A stretch of 64,000 bases of DNA, from the NCBI RefSeq assembly GCF_001693735.1, contig NZ_LWDV01000007.1:124847-188846 (forward strand), written 5' to 3'. The position numbers and the translations under genes are program-made. The DNA comes from Orenia metallireducens (lineage in GTDB: Bacteria > Bacillota > Halanaerobiia > Halobacteroidales > Halobacteroidaceae). Shown here piece by piece: positions 51,171 through 62,344 of this stretch; the first letter of the stretch is position 1; every line of letters starts with the position of its first letter. The notes beneath the pieces were generated by a model. That model did no database searches. It was not told the DNA's origin and saw nothing but the letters and a program-made list of their open reading frames with translations.

Positions 51171-52409
51171 ATGTTAGAAAGAATAAATGAATGTCTATGC
51201 TTTTGCAATATCACAGAAGAGAGAATGAAAAAAGAATACTCAGAGATAATGGTTACTTTACTTGATAAGGGTTACTTTCCAGGTCTTAAAGGAATACCGA
51301 TAGTTGAATCCAAAATTAGTAATATTGATGGAGAGAAAGGAATACTTACCTTTAGAGGATATCCAGTAGAAGAATTAGCAAAGCATTGCTCCTATGAAGA
51401 TGTCTGCTATCTCTTACTCAAAGAAGATTTACCAACTGAAGATGAAAGAACTGAGTTAAGAAAAGAACTTCTTAAATATAAGGATGTGGATATTAATATA
51501 GCTAATTCAATTGCACATATGGATAGAAATCTGCATCCTATGTATATGTTAAGTATCAGTGTACTATTGCTACAAGGTAGTGATTCTACCTCTTTTAATA
51601 TTAAAAATCAAGAAGAGAATATACAAAGAGCTATCCGCTTAATAGCAAAGCTACCTACGTTGATTGGAATATACAGAACCAAAGATCCTGACTTTGCTCA
51701 AGGTAAAGAGTTTGATTCTTTTGCTCACTATGCTTTATACTGCCTTGATGAACAATCAGCTAAAAATCAGGATTTAGTAAACATATTTGAACAGTTATTG
51801 ATTTTACATGCTGACCATACTATAAATAATAGTACCTTCTCAGTTAGAGCTGTGGGGTCTTCTCATGCAAGTATCTTTGCTTCTATCTCTTCAGCTATCA
51901 ATTCACTATCAGGACCACTTCATGGTGGGGCTAATGAGAAGGTAATTAGCATGTTGGAAGAGATTAAATCACCTGAGAACATAGAAGCTTATATTGAAAG
52001 TAAAATATCTGAAGGAGAGAAGATAATGGGGCTAGGTCATCGAGTTTATAAGACCTATGACCCTCGCGGAGTCTACTTTAAAAAGGAATTATTGCCTAAA
52101 ATATTCAATGAAGATAATCCTTTTAAAATAGACAAACATTTAGATAACTTATATAATATAGCTCAAGGTGTTGAAGAAGTTGCTCTAAAACGTTTCGGTA
52201 ATAAAGGTATCTACCCAAATGTAGATTTCTGGTCAGGCTTGATTCTTAAGGCGATGAACATTGAACCAAATTACTTTACAACTATATTTGCTTTAGGAAG
52301 AATTATGGGTTGGGCTGCTCATTGGCTAGAGAATATAGAATCTAAGAATGCTATATTTAGACCAAAGCAGTTATATAAAGGTTTAGATATAAGACATATA
52401 GATAAGTAG
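51171..52409 (+). CDS. gltA: Citrate synthase
   Basis: Condenses acetyl-CoA and oxaloacetate. A 412-residue enzyme with catalytic histidines in SGPLHGGANEKV and GLGHRVYKTYDPRG and the late aspartate in YPNVDFWSGLIL. The first 30 residues (LCFCNITEERMKKE) precede the normal KGIPIVESKISNIDGEKGIL start of short synthases; AAAGGAG is well placed for the given ATG. Pairs with icd, divergently. Aconitase is not in the window. Confidence 0.93.
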   Translation: MLERINECLCFCNITEERMKKEYSEIMVTLLDKGYFPGLKGIPIVESKISNIDGEKGILTFRGYPVEELAKHCSYEDVCYLLLKEDLPTEDERTELRKELLKYKDVDINIANSIAHMDRNLHPMYMLSISVLLLQGSDSTSFNIKNQEENIQRAIRLIAKLPTLIGIYRTKDPDFAQGKEFDSFAHYALYCLDEQSAKNQDLVNIFEQLLILHADHTINNSTFSVRAVGSSHASIFASISSAINSLSGPLHGGANEKVISMLEEIKSPENIEAYIESKISEGEKIMGLGHRVYKTYDPRGVYFKKELLPKIFNEDNPFKIDKHLDNLYNIAQGVEEVALKRFGNKGIYPNVDFWSGLILKAMNIEPNYFTTIFALGRIMGWAAHWLENIESKNAIFRPKQLYKGLDIRHIDK

Positions 52410-52460
52410 ACTAGAGTCTATTTTAATAACAAGTAAAGGCTAATAAAAATTATTAATAAT

Positions 52461-52508
52461 ATAAAATAAAAGGTTGTCACCAGTACTGGTGACAACCTTT
52501 TATTTTAT
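52461..52508. terminator. 48-bp perfect palindrome, bidirectional terminator
   Basis: Perfect 24+24 bp dyad (core AAAAGGTTGTCACCAGTACT) between convergent citrate synthase and gatB; it includes the gatB stop codon (52505-52507). Confidence 0.88.
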
Positions 52509-53956
52509 CCCTCTAATTTCTCTCTTAAAATCTTATTAACCATTCCTGGATTTGCTTTTCCACGAGTAGCTTTCATCGTCTGACCAATGAAGAAACCAAA
52601 TACATTCTTATTACCTCCACGGTAATCTTCTAATGCACTTTGATTATCAGCAATAACTTGATCAATAATCTTTTCTAATTCACTTGTATCACTAATCTGT
52701 TTTAGACCCTTCTCTTCTACAATAGTATCTGGATCTTTCCCTGTAGCAAACATCTCTTCAAAAACAGTCTTAGCAATCTTACTTGAAATTGTTCCTTCAT
52801 CCATTAATTTTAGCATTTTAGCTAAATCTGCTGGCTTGAATTTAACCTCTGCGATAGTAATTGACTCTTCATTTAAAAGTCTTGAGAAGTCTCCCATTAT
52901 CCAGTTACTGATAGCTTTAGCATCATTATGCTCTTCAACAACTGCTTCAAAAAAGTCAGCCATCTCTCTATCAGCAGTAATAACCATTGCATCATACTCT
53001 GGAATCCCTAACTCTTCTACATATCTCTTCTGACGAGCATCTGGTAATTCCGGAAGGGTCTCTCTAATCCCCTCTATCCATTCCTGGTCTAGAATAACAG
53101 GTACTAAATCTGGCTCAGGGAAGTAACGATAATCATGAGCCTCTTCTTTACTTCTCATTGGAATAGTCTTTCCTGCCTCATCATCCCAAGTCAAAGTACC
53201 TTGAATAATCTCTCCACCAGATTCTAAAACCTTAATCTGACGCTTTGGCTCATACTTTAAAGCCTTCTCAATAGCTTTAAAAGAGTTCATATTCTTCAAC
53301 TCTGTTCTAGTTCCTAATTTATCTGAACCTTTAGGAGCAACAGAGATATTAACATCTGCTCTCATTGACCCTTGAGACATATCACAATCGGAAACTCCAA
53401 TATACTCTAAGATACTCTTAATCTTCTTTAAGTATGCAATAGCTTGTTCTGGAGAGTGAATATCTGGTTCACTTACAATCTCAATTAATGGAGTCCCAAC
53501 TCGGTTATAATCAACTAGACTAGAGTCAGAGCTTGCTATACCCTCACCTGCATGATTTAATTTACCAGCATCCTCCTCTAAATGGATTCGAGTAATACCT
53601 ATCTTCATATCTGCTCCATCTTCAAGTTGAATCATAACATGTCCATCTTCACAGAAAGGTAAGTCAAATTGAGAAATCTGATAAGCCTTTGGCAAATCAG
53701 CATAGAAGTAATTCTTACGATCAAATTTACTAAAAGTATTGATTTCACAATTTAAAGCAAGCCCTGCTTTAACTATGTACTCTACTGCTTTTTCATTTAA
53801 AACTGGTAATGTTCCTGGTAAACCTAAACAGATTGGACAAGTGTGGTTATTTGGTTCTGCTCCAAATTCGTTCTTGCAACCACAGAAAATTTTTGTATCT
53901 GTATCTAATTGAACGTGGATCTCTAATCCAACGGTCATCTCATATCCGTCTAACAT
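52505..53956 (-). CDS. gatB: Asp/Glu-tRNA amidotransferase subunit B
   Basis: The tRNA-binding kinase subunit of GatCAB, which makes Gln-tRNA(Gln) and Asn-tRNA(Asn) by transamidation. 483 residues; GLEIHVQLDTDTKIFCGC with the zinc-ligand pair, CPICLGLPGTLPVLN, KNYFYADLPKAYQISQ at about 85-100, and the helical tail domain with the YqeY-like end (GNKNVFGFFIGQTMKATRG). GCGGAGGTG before the ATG. Confidence 0.95.
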   Translation of the reverse strand: MLDGYEMTVGLEIHVQLDTDTKIFCGCKNEFGAEPNNHTCPICLGLPGTLPVLNEKAVEYIVKAGLALNCEINTFSKFDRKNYFYADLPKAYQISQFDLPFCEDGHVMIQLEDGADMKIGITRIHLEEDAGKLNHAGEGIASSDSSLVDYNRVGTPLIEIVSEPDIHSPEQAIAYLKKIKSILEYIGVSDCDMSQGSMRADVNISVAPKGSDKLGTRTELKNMNSFKAIEKALKYEPKRQIKVLESGGEIIQGTLTWDDEAGKTIPMRSKEEAHDYRYFPEPDLVPVILDQEWIEGIRETLPELPDARQKRYVEELGIPEYDAMVITADREMADFFEAVVEEHNDAKAISNWIMGDFSRLLNEESITIAEVKFKPADLAKMLKLMDEGTISSKIAKTVFEEMFATGKDPDTIVEEKGLKQISDTSELEKIIDQVIADNQSALEDYRGGNKNVFGFFIGQTMKATRGKANPGMVNKILREKLEG

Positions 53957-54076
53957 TTATTACACCTCCGCTATATTAAGTGTGAGTTATTAGTGACAGC
54001 GCAAGTTATATTCTTATATAAAGTTCTATTAATTAATTATCTTTTACTGGCACCGACTACTGACACTAATTGCTAA

Positions 54077-55534
54077 TTATAAACTAGCTCTCTTTTTATG
54101 GAAATCAGTTGCTTGTTCAAAGGCATGAGCAATCTGTAAAATCTTCTCTTCTCCAAAGTGATTACCCATAATCTGTAATCCAATCGGTAATCCATTACTG
54201 TCTAATCCACAAGGCATAGATAATGCAGGAATACCTGCTAAGTTAATTGGAATAGTACAGATATCTGATAAATACATCTCTAATGGATCCTTTTTAGCCC
54301 CTGCTTTAAAAGATGTAGTTGGAGTTGTTGGTGAAATTAAGACATCATACTTCTCAAAGGCTCTATCAAAATCTTGTTTAACCAAGGTTCTTACCTTTTG
54401 AGCCTTCTTATAGTAAGCATCATAGTAACCAGAACTTAAAGCATAAGTTCCTAACATAATTCTACGCTTAACCTCATCACCAAATCCTTCTTGACGAGTC
54501 TTCTTATACATATCAACTAAACCTTTTACCTCTTCACTTCTTAAACCATAACGAACTCCATCATAACGAGCTAAGTTAGAACTAGCCTCTGCTGGAGCAA
54601 TTAGATAATATGCAGATAGTGCATATTCAGTATGGGGTAATGATACCTCTTCATACTCTGCACCCAACTCTTCTAACTTCTTGATTGCAGTCCAAACAGC
54701 ATCTTTAACCTCTTGATCGATTCCATCACCAAAGTATTCACTTGGCACACCTATCTTCATTCCTGTGATATCTTTATTCAGACTTGCTGTATAATCTGGC
54801 ACCTCTCTATTTGCAGAAGTAGAATCAAATTCATCATGACCAGCTATGTAATTTAAAGCGATAGCACAATCAGTTATATCTTTAGAAAATGGACCGATTT
54901 GATCTAAAGAAGAAGCAAAGGCTACCAATCCATAACGGGATACTAAACCATAAGTTGGCTTCATTCCTACTACTCCACAGAAAGCAGCTGGTTGTCTAAT
55001 AGATCCTCCTGTATCTGAACCTAAAGAGATAATAGCTTCTCCAGCAGCTACTGCTGCAGCAGAACCACCACTAGAACCTCCTGGCACCCTTGTTAAATCC
55101 CAAGGATTTGCTGTTGGATAGAATCCAGAGTTCTCATTAGAAGAGCCCATAGCAAATTCGTCCATATTGGTCTTACCTACCATAATATAATCCTCAGCTG
55201 ATAACTTCTTAATTACTGTAGCGTCATAAGGTGGTTTGTAATTATGTAATATTTTAGAAGCACAAGTAGTCTTTACACCTTCAGTTGACATATTATCCTT
55301 AATTGCAATTGGAATCCCTGCTAATGGTCCAATCTCTTCACCATTAGCTATCTTTTCATCCACCTTATCAGCTTGCTTTAAAGCATCTTCCTTCGTTAAA
55401 GTTATGTAAGCTTTCACATCTTCTTCAACTGCTTCAATTCTATTATATATAGATTCTGTAATCTCTCTAGCAGTGACCTCTTTATTCACTAACTTCTCAT
55501 GCAACTGATGAGCAGTCAATTGGTAAAGTTCCAT
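54077..55534 (-). CDS. gatA: Asp/Glu-tRNA amidotransferase subunit A
   Basis: Amidase subunit that releases ammonia from glutamine. The 485-residue chain has the Lys-cisSer-Ser triad: K in [30 protein letters not shown] with the cis-serine, and [15 protein letters not shown] with the nucleophile serine. Its start has AAGGAGGG. Middle gene of gatC-gatA-gatB. Confidence 0.96.
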   Translation of the reverse strand: MELYQLTAHQLHEKLVNKEVTAREITESIYNRIEAVEEDVKAYITLTKEDALKQADKVDEKIANGEEIGPLAGIPIAIKDNMSTEGVKTTCASKILHNYKPPYDATVIKKLSAEDYIMVGKTNMDEFAMGSSNENSGFYPTANPWDLTRVPGGSSGGSAAAVAAGEAIISLGSDTGGSIRQPAAFCGVVGMKPTYGLVSRYGLVAFASSLDQIGPFSKDITDCAIALNYIAGHDEFDSTSANREVPDYTASLNKDITGMKIGVPSEYFGDGIDQEVKDAVWTAIKKLEELGAEYEEVSLPHTEYALSAYYLIAPAEASSNLARYDGVRYGLRSEEVKGLVDMYKKTRQEGFGDEVKRRIMLGTYALSSGYYDAYYKKAQKVRTLVKQDFDRAFEKYDVLISPTTPTTSFKAGAKKDPLEMYLSDICTIPINLAGIPALSMPCGLDSNGLPIGLQIMGNHFGEEKILQIAHAFEQATDFHKKRASL

Positions 55535-55590
55535 ATTATTTCCCTCCTTGTTTATTGGCTGTTAGTTATTAGCTACTAGCCATCAACTAA

Positions 55591-55887
55591 TTAGTCCACA
55601 ATTTGTGGGACTTTGAACATACCCTCATCCTTCTCAGGTGCATTAGCTAATACAGCTTCCCGATCAAGAGAATCTCTAACCTCATCTTTTCTGAATACAT
55701 TCTTAATTGGTAGAGCATGGGCTGTTGGAGCTATATCCTCAGTATCAAGCTCATTTAATTTCTCAGCATGATCTAAAATATCACTTAACTGATGAGCAAA
55801 CATATCCTTTTCCTCTTCACTTACCTCTAATCTTGCTAAATGGGCAACCTTCTCAACAGTCTCCTTATTGATTTTCACTTTTTTCAC
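55591..55887 (-). CDS. gatC: Asp/Glu-tRNA amidotransferase subunit C
   Basis: A 98-residue small subunit that stabilises GatA. Typical features: VEKVAHLARLEVSEEEKDMF, then HQLSDILDHAEKLNELDTED and late FRKDEVRDSL, KDEGMFKVPQIV. The start codon is GTG; a second GTG four codons later is also possible since AAGGGA lies between. Confidence 0.93.
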   Translation of the reverse strand: MKKVKINKETVEKVAHLARLEVSEEEKDMFAHQLSDILDHAEKLNELDTEDIAPTAHALPIKNVFRKDEVRDSLDREAVLANAPEKDEGMFKVPQIVD

Positions 55888-56042
55888 ATCCCTTCATTAT
55901 ATTATATATATTGTACAGTTTATAGTATATAGTTAATAGTTAAAATTAATTTTAACTATTAACTATTTCTGATTATTTAACTAGTTATTCATTATATCAC
56001 AAGGTACTAATCACTTCAATATTATAGAAAATTATTAAAAAT

Positions 56043-57410
56043 CTAATATTCAAGTTTTGAAAAAGTATTATCTAGATTATCATTTCTCTTCTTATACTCT
56101 TTCCAAGTTATATAAATTAAGAAAGAGACTATAGGTAAGATCCCTATCGCCCATATATTTCCTTGGAATAAGTATACCCAGTAGATTCTAAATAGATTAC
56201 CACCATCTAAAAAAGAGGTTATATTGCCTTTATATTGACTAATAACGATCCCGGCTCTATCTAGTAAATTAGTATATGTACTTGACATTGCAGAGGCAAT
56301 ATATAATTTACCAATTATGATAGGAATGAATGCAACAACCGCTCTGAATAAATTTCCTCTAGTTGCTACAACAATTAAAGTTACTGCACCTATCATATTA
56401 GGTAGGTCAGCAAGGGGAATAAATTTTATCCCAGGTAATAAGATTGCAAGTATTAGTGCAATTGGCATCAAAATAATCCCTGCTACAATAACCGCTGGAT
56501 AGCCAATTAGAACAGCCAAATCCATACCAATGCGAGCATCCTCCATACCAGGAAATTTATTGAGTAAATAATTTTTAGCCCCTGTTGATATAGGCATTAA
56601 ACCTTCTCCTAAAATTCCAGCCATTCTAGGTAATATAAATACAACAGCTGCAATATTAATAGCTAAATCGGCTACTTCTTTTAAATTATAACCTGCAATT
56701 ATCCCTAACCCTATTCCTAATAGTAGACCAATAAACATCGGTTCACCAAAAAAGCCTAATCTCTTTTGTATATGCTCAGGGTTACCATTAATCCGATTGA
56801 TTTTTGGGATTTTTTCAATTAATTTATCTGTAGCTAAAGCAATTGGATAATAGGCTGTAGCAGATAAAGTGGTAATGGAAATCCCCGTAATGCCTGAAAA
56901 TTCTTCAGTAGCTTCAGCACTCCAGTCAGCTAACTTTATAATTATAACCATAGATGTGATACTAGAGATTATTGAAAGTGTCATATCTTGTGACATAGTA
57001 TAAACCAATTGTCCTGTAAAGAGAAAATGCCAAAAATTCCAGATATCAATATTAAAGGTATTGGTTAATTTCAACCATAACATAATTATATTGATAACAA
57101 TAAAAATAACCATCAAGATTGGTGCAATCTTAAATGACCAGGCTGTTGCAGCTAAAGGAGGCCAACCTACATCTAAAACAGTCAAATCACTTCCTGTCTG
57201 CTCCACCACTTGCTCAATTACAGGAGCAATCTTAGCCACAAAATGATCAAGGGTCATAAAGATACCGATAAATCCTATACCCAAAGTCAATGCATGCTTC
57301 ATTGCCTTCTTAATTGGTATTTGTATAATTAAACTAACAGTAAACATAACAATAGGCAGCATAACATAAACTGGGAAATCTAAAATATAATTGATTATAG
57401 TGTCGAACAT
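56043..57410 (-). CDS. PTS galactitol-type IIC permease, orphan
   Basis: A 455-residue membrane protein with about ten hydrophobic segments and the PTS-GatC family form: FPVYVMLPIVMFTVSLIIQI at the start, VGWPPLAATAWSFKIAPILM, and a late FIPLADLPNMIGAVTLIVVA. No IIA or IIB gene is nearby, so it is orphan; HPr is 14 kb away. The substrate (galactitol or another polyol) cannot be shown. AGAAGGGAC before the ATG. Confidence 0.8.
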   Translation of the reverse strand: MFDTIINYILDFPVYVMLPIVMFTVSLIIQIPIKKAMKHALTLGIGFIGIFMTLDHFVAKIAPVIEQVVEQTGSDLTVLDVGWPPLAATAWSFKIAPILMVIFIVINIIMLWLKLTNTFNIDIWNFWHFLFTGQLVYTMSQDMTLSIISSITSMVIIIKLADWSAEATEEFSGITGISITTLSATAYYPIALATDKLIEKIPKINRINGNPEHIQKRLGFFGEPMFIGLLLGIGLGIIAGYNLKEVADLAINIAAVVFILPRMAGILGEGLMPISTGAKNYLLNKFPGMEDARIGMDLAVLIGYPAVIVAGIILMPIALILAILLPGIKFIPLADLPNMIGAVTLIVVATRGNLFRAVVAFIPIIIGKLYIASAMSSTYTNLLDRAGIVISQYKGNITSFLDGGNLFRIYWVYLFQGNIWAIGILPIVSFLIYITWKEYKKRNDNLDNTFSKLEY

Positions 57411-57515
57411 GAAATTTAGTCCCTTCTTTATATAGTTACAAATTCTATACTAATTGAACCTCTATATAAATAATATCATTTGATAGAGATATTATCTCAT
57501 AGATTTATCAATACA

Positions 57516-57557
57516 AAGTACTGTCTATAATATTGCAATATTATAAAGACAGTACTT
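57516..57557. terminator. Terminator after cyclophilin gene
   Basis: Long imperfect stem AAGTACTGTCT...AGACAGTACTT with an inner ATAATATTGCAATATTAT dyad. The T-tract is poor, so it may be a processing stem instead. Confidence 0.6.
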
Positions 57558-57571
57558 ACTTTTATACCTTA

Positions 57572-58012
57572 CTATTCACCTTCAATAATAGTTACTTTAT
57601 TAATTACATCACCTTGTCTGATATTATCTATTACTTCAAGACCTTCTACTACCTTGCCAAAGCAGGTATGATTTTTATCTAAGTGCTGGGTATTCTCTCG
57701 ATTATGGCAGATAAAAAATTGAGACCCCCCTGTATTCCTTCCAGCATGGGCCATTGATAATACTCCACGGTCATGATATTGGTTATCTCCATCTAATTCA
57801 CAATCGATAGTATATCCAGGTCCTCCTGTTCCAGTTCCATTAGGGCATCCACCTTGAATTACAAAGTTAGGGATTACTCGATGGAAGGTCAAGCCATCAT
57901 AAAACCCTTCCTCAGCTAATTTACAGAAGTTATTTACTGTATTTGGTGCATCCTGCTCATAAAATTCAATCTTCATTGTTCCTTTTTCAGTTTCCATGAT
58001 TGCTTTTCTCAT
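57572..58012 (-). CDS. ppiB: Peptidyl-prolyl cis-trans isomerase (cyclophilin)
   Basis: A 146-residue cytosolic cyclophilin. [19 protein letters not shown] (catalytic arginine) at about 45-63, [19 protein letters not shown] and [19 protein letters not shown] are the family blocks. No signal peptide. AAGGAGG before ATG. Speeds proline isomerisation in folding. Confidence 0.95.
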   Translation of the reverse strand: MRKAIMETEKGTMKIEFYEQDAPNTVNNFCKLAEEGFYDGLTFHRVIPNFVIQGGCPNGTGTGGPGYTIDCELDGDNQYHDRGVLSMAHAGRNTGGSQFFICHNRENTQHLDKNHTCFGKVVEGLEVIDNIRQGDVINKVTIIEGE

Positions 58013-58020
58013 ATTAAATC

Positions 58021-58109
58021 CTCCTTATTTTTAACAGTGACTAGTAACTAGTGACGAGTGACTAGCAAAAACTTAAATACTTGTTACCTGTTACCGTTAC
58101 TGGTTACTA
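58021..58109. repeat. Short degenerate GTGACTAGTAAC repeats
   Basis: The gap has several near copies of GTGACTAGTAACTAGTGAC followed by GTTACCTGTTACCGTTACTGG. Similar stretches appear in the gatB-gatA gap (53980-54070), after gatA (about 55555-55590) and at 47103-47125. They are short and degenerate and may be replication-slippage products. Confidence 0.5.
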
Positions 58110-60591
<2,482 letters not shown>

Positions 60592-61269
60592 ATGAAAATA
60601 ATTATTGTTGGCGGAGGTAAAAAAGGATATCAACTGGCAAAATACTGCCATAAATTCGGACATCAAGTTACAGTTATTGAATCTGATGAGAGTAAAGTTA
60701 ATAAATTAAAGGATGAATTAGAAGTTGATGTTATCTTAGGTGACGGAACTCAAAGAAAGCTTTTAGAGAAGGCTAAAACTGAGGAAGCAGATACAGTTGT
60801 TGCTGTTACTAGTAATGACCAAGATAACCTAGTAATCTGCCAATTAGCTGAAAGGCAGTTCAATGTTCCAAAGACGTTGACATTGGTGAATAACCCTGGT
60901 AATGAAAAACTTTTTGAATGGTTAGGTGTAAATCAAGTCATTAGCTCAACCTCACTGATGCTGGGACTAATTCAGGAAGAGATAGCTATTAAAGAGACAT
61001 CAAAGTTATGGGCTGATAGTATTAAAGACTTGAAGATGCATTATATCCAAGTAGATGAAAACTCTCCTATTCAGGACACAATGGTAAAGGATATTAAACT
61101 CCCTGATGAGGCCATTTTAATCACAATTCTACGAGGAGATGAAGCAATTGTCCCTCGTGGAAATACTATAATCAAAGCTAATGATACTGTAATTGCCTTA
61201 GCAGACCCTGAAATTAAAGAAAAACTATTAGAAATAATGTCTGGTACAGAAAAAGAAAAAGCCTCTTAA
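60592..61269 (+). CDS. trkA: TrkA-family potassium uptake regulator (KtrA/TrkA type)
   Basis: A 225-residue cytosolic regulator of a K+ channel (KtrB/TrkH). RCK_N Rossmann domain (IIIVGGGKKGYQLAKYCHK, about 3-21; GDGTQRKLLEKA) and C-terminal RCK_C domain from about 140. It lies alone with its own promoter and a terminator; the transporter subunit is not in this window. K+ uptake matters in a salt-in halophile, which fits the presumed host. AAGGAGGT before ATG. Confidence 0.9.
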   Translation: MKIIIVGGGKKGYQLAKYCHKFGHQVTVIESDESKVNKLKDELEVDVILGDGTQRKLLEKAKTEEADTVVAVTSNDQDNLVICQLAERQFNVPKTLTLVNNPGNEKLFEWLGVNQVISSTSLMLGLIQEEIAIKETSKLWADSIKDLKMHYIQVDENSPIQDTMVKDIKLPDEAILITILRGDEAIVPRGNTIIKANDTVIALADPEIKEKLLEIMSGTEKEKAS

Positions 61270-61316
61270 ATATAATAAAGAGGAACCTTAAATTTAAGGT
61301 TCCTCTTTATTATATT
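61269..61316. terminator. 48-bp perfect palindrome, bidirectional terminator
   Basis: Perfect 24+24 bp dyad (core AAAGAGGAACCTTAAA) between convergent trkA and ppaC. It starts in the trkA stop codon. A/T tracts on both sides. Confidence 0.88.
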
Positions 61317-61325
61317 GAAACTATC

Positions 61326-62249
61326 TTAAGCAAAGTAGTCAGATAACACAGGGATAATCTGCTTCTTTCTAGATAATACACCATCTAGATAGACTTCATT
61401 CTCTCCAGCATCTACATCAAAGGCTCCAGCTACAATATCCCTAGCTTCAACATTATAAGTCAATAAAGTACCTTCAGCCATAATATCTGTTATCATTAGT
61501 AATAAGGCTTTATAACCTTCTGCTTCAACTAACTCATTAATAGCAGCTAAAATCTCCTCTTTCTTATCAGCATTAACCTCATCTAAGCTCATAATCTCGA
61601 TTTGACCCACTGCAATCTTGTCTCCAGCAAATTCATACTCCTTATAATCATTCTGTACCAACTCTTTAGGAGATAATGTGTTTATTACAGAACCAGCTTG
61701 GAATAACTCTTTACCATACTCTTCAATATCTACTCCTAACTGTTTAGCTAACTCCTTAACAATCACCTTATCCTCTTTAGTACAAGTAGGTGACTTAAAG
61801 ATTACTGTATCAGATAGAATTGCAGATAATAATAATCCTGCCATAGAATCATTAATCTCTACATTATTCTCTTTGTATAATTTAGTAACAATTGTACTTG
61901 TACAACCTACTGGCTCATTTCTAAAGTAAATTGGATTTCCAGTAGAGATGCCACCAATACGGTGATGGTCAACTACACCAACTATCTCAGCCTCTTCAAT
62001 TCCAGCAATAGCTTGGCTTAATTCATTGTGATCGACCAAAAATACTTGGTCACCTGCAGAAACCTTCTCCACTAGCTTAGGTGCTTTTACACCAAACTTA
62101 TCTAAAACAAACTCTGTTTCTGCATTGATCTTACCACATCTGATTGCTTCTACATCTTCTCCTAGCTCTTTTCTTAAATTAGCAAGAGTAATCGCTGCAC
62201 AGATAGAATCTGTATCAGGATTCTGGTGACCTACAATATAAATAGACAT
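61326..62249 (-). CDS. ppaC: Manganese-dependent inorganic pyrophosphatase (family II)
   Basis: Hydrolyses pyrophosphate. The 307-residue DHH-family enzyme has HQNPDTDSICAAITLANL (metal ligands, about 8-25), VFLVDHNELSQ, GVVDHHRIGG and the C-terminal DHHA2 loop SRKKQIIPVL. AAAAGGAGG before the ATG. Not regulated by CBS domains (no insert). Confidence 0.95.
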   Translation of the reverse strand: MSIYIVGHQNPDTDSICAAITLANLRKELGEDVEAIRCGKINAETEFVLDKFGVKAPKLVEKVSAGDQVFLVDHNELSQAIAGIEEAEIVGVVDHHRIGGISTGNPIYFRNEPVGCTSTIVTKLYKENNVEINDSMAGLLLSAILSDTVIFKSPTCTKEDKVIVKELAKQLGVDIEEYGKELFQAGSVINTLSPKELVQNDYKEYEFAGDKIAVGQIEIMSLDEVNADKKEEILAAINELVEAEGYKALLLMITDIMAEGTLLTYNVEARDIVAGAFDVDAGENEVYLDGVLSRKKQIIPVLSDYFA

Positions 62250-62344
62250 TTAAAATTCCTCCTTTTATGTAATTTACAATATACGATTAACAGTTATCAT
62301 TCTTTTTTATTGTAAAGTGTAGATTATATATTGTCAATTATCTT

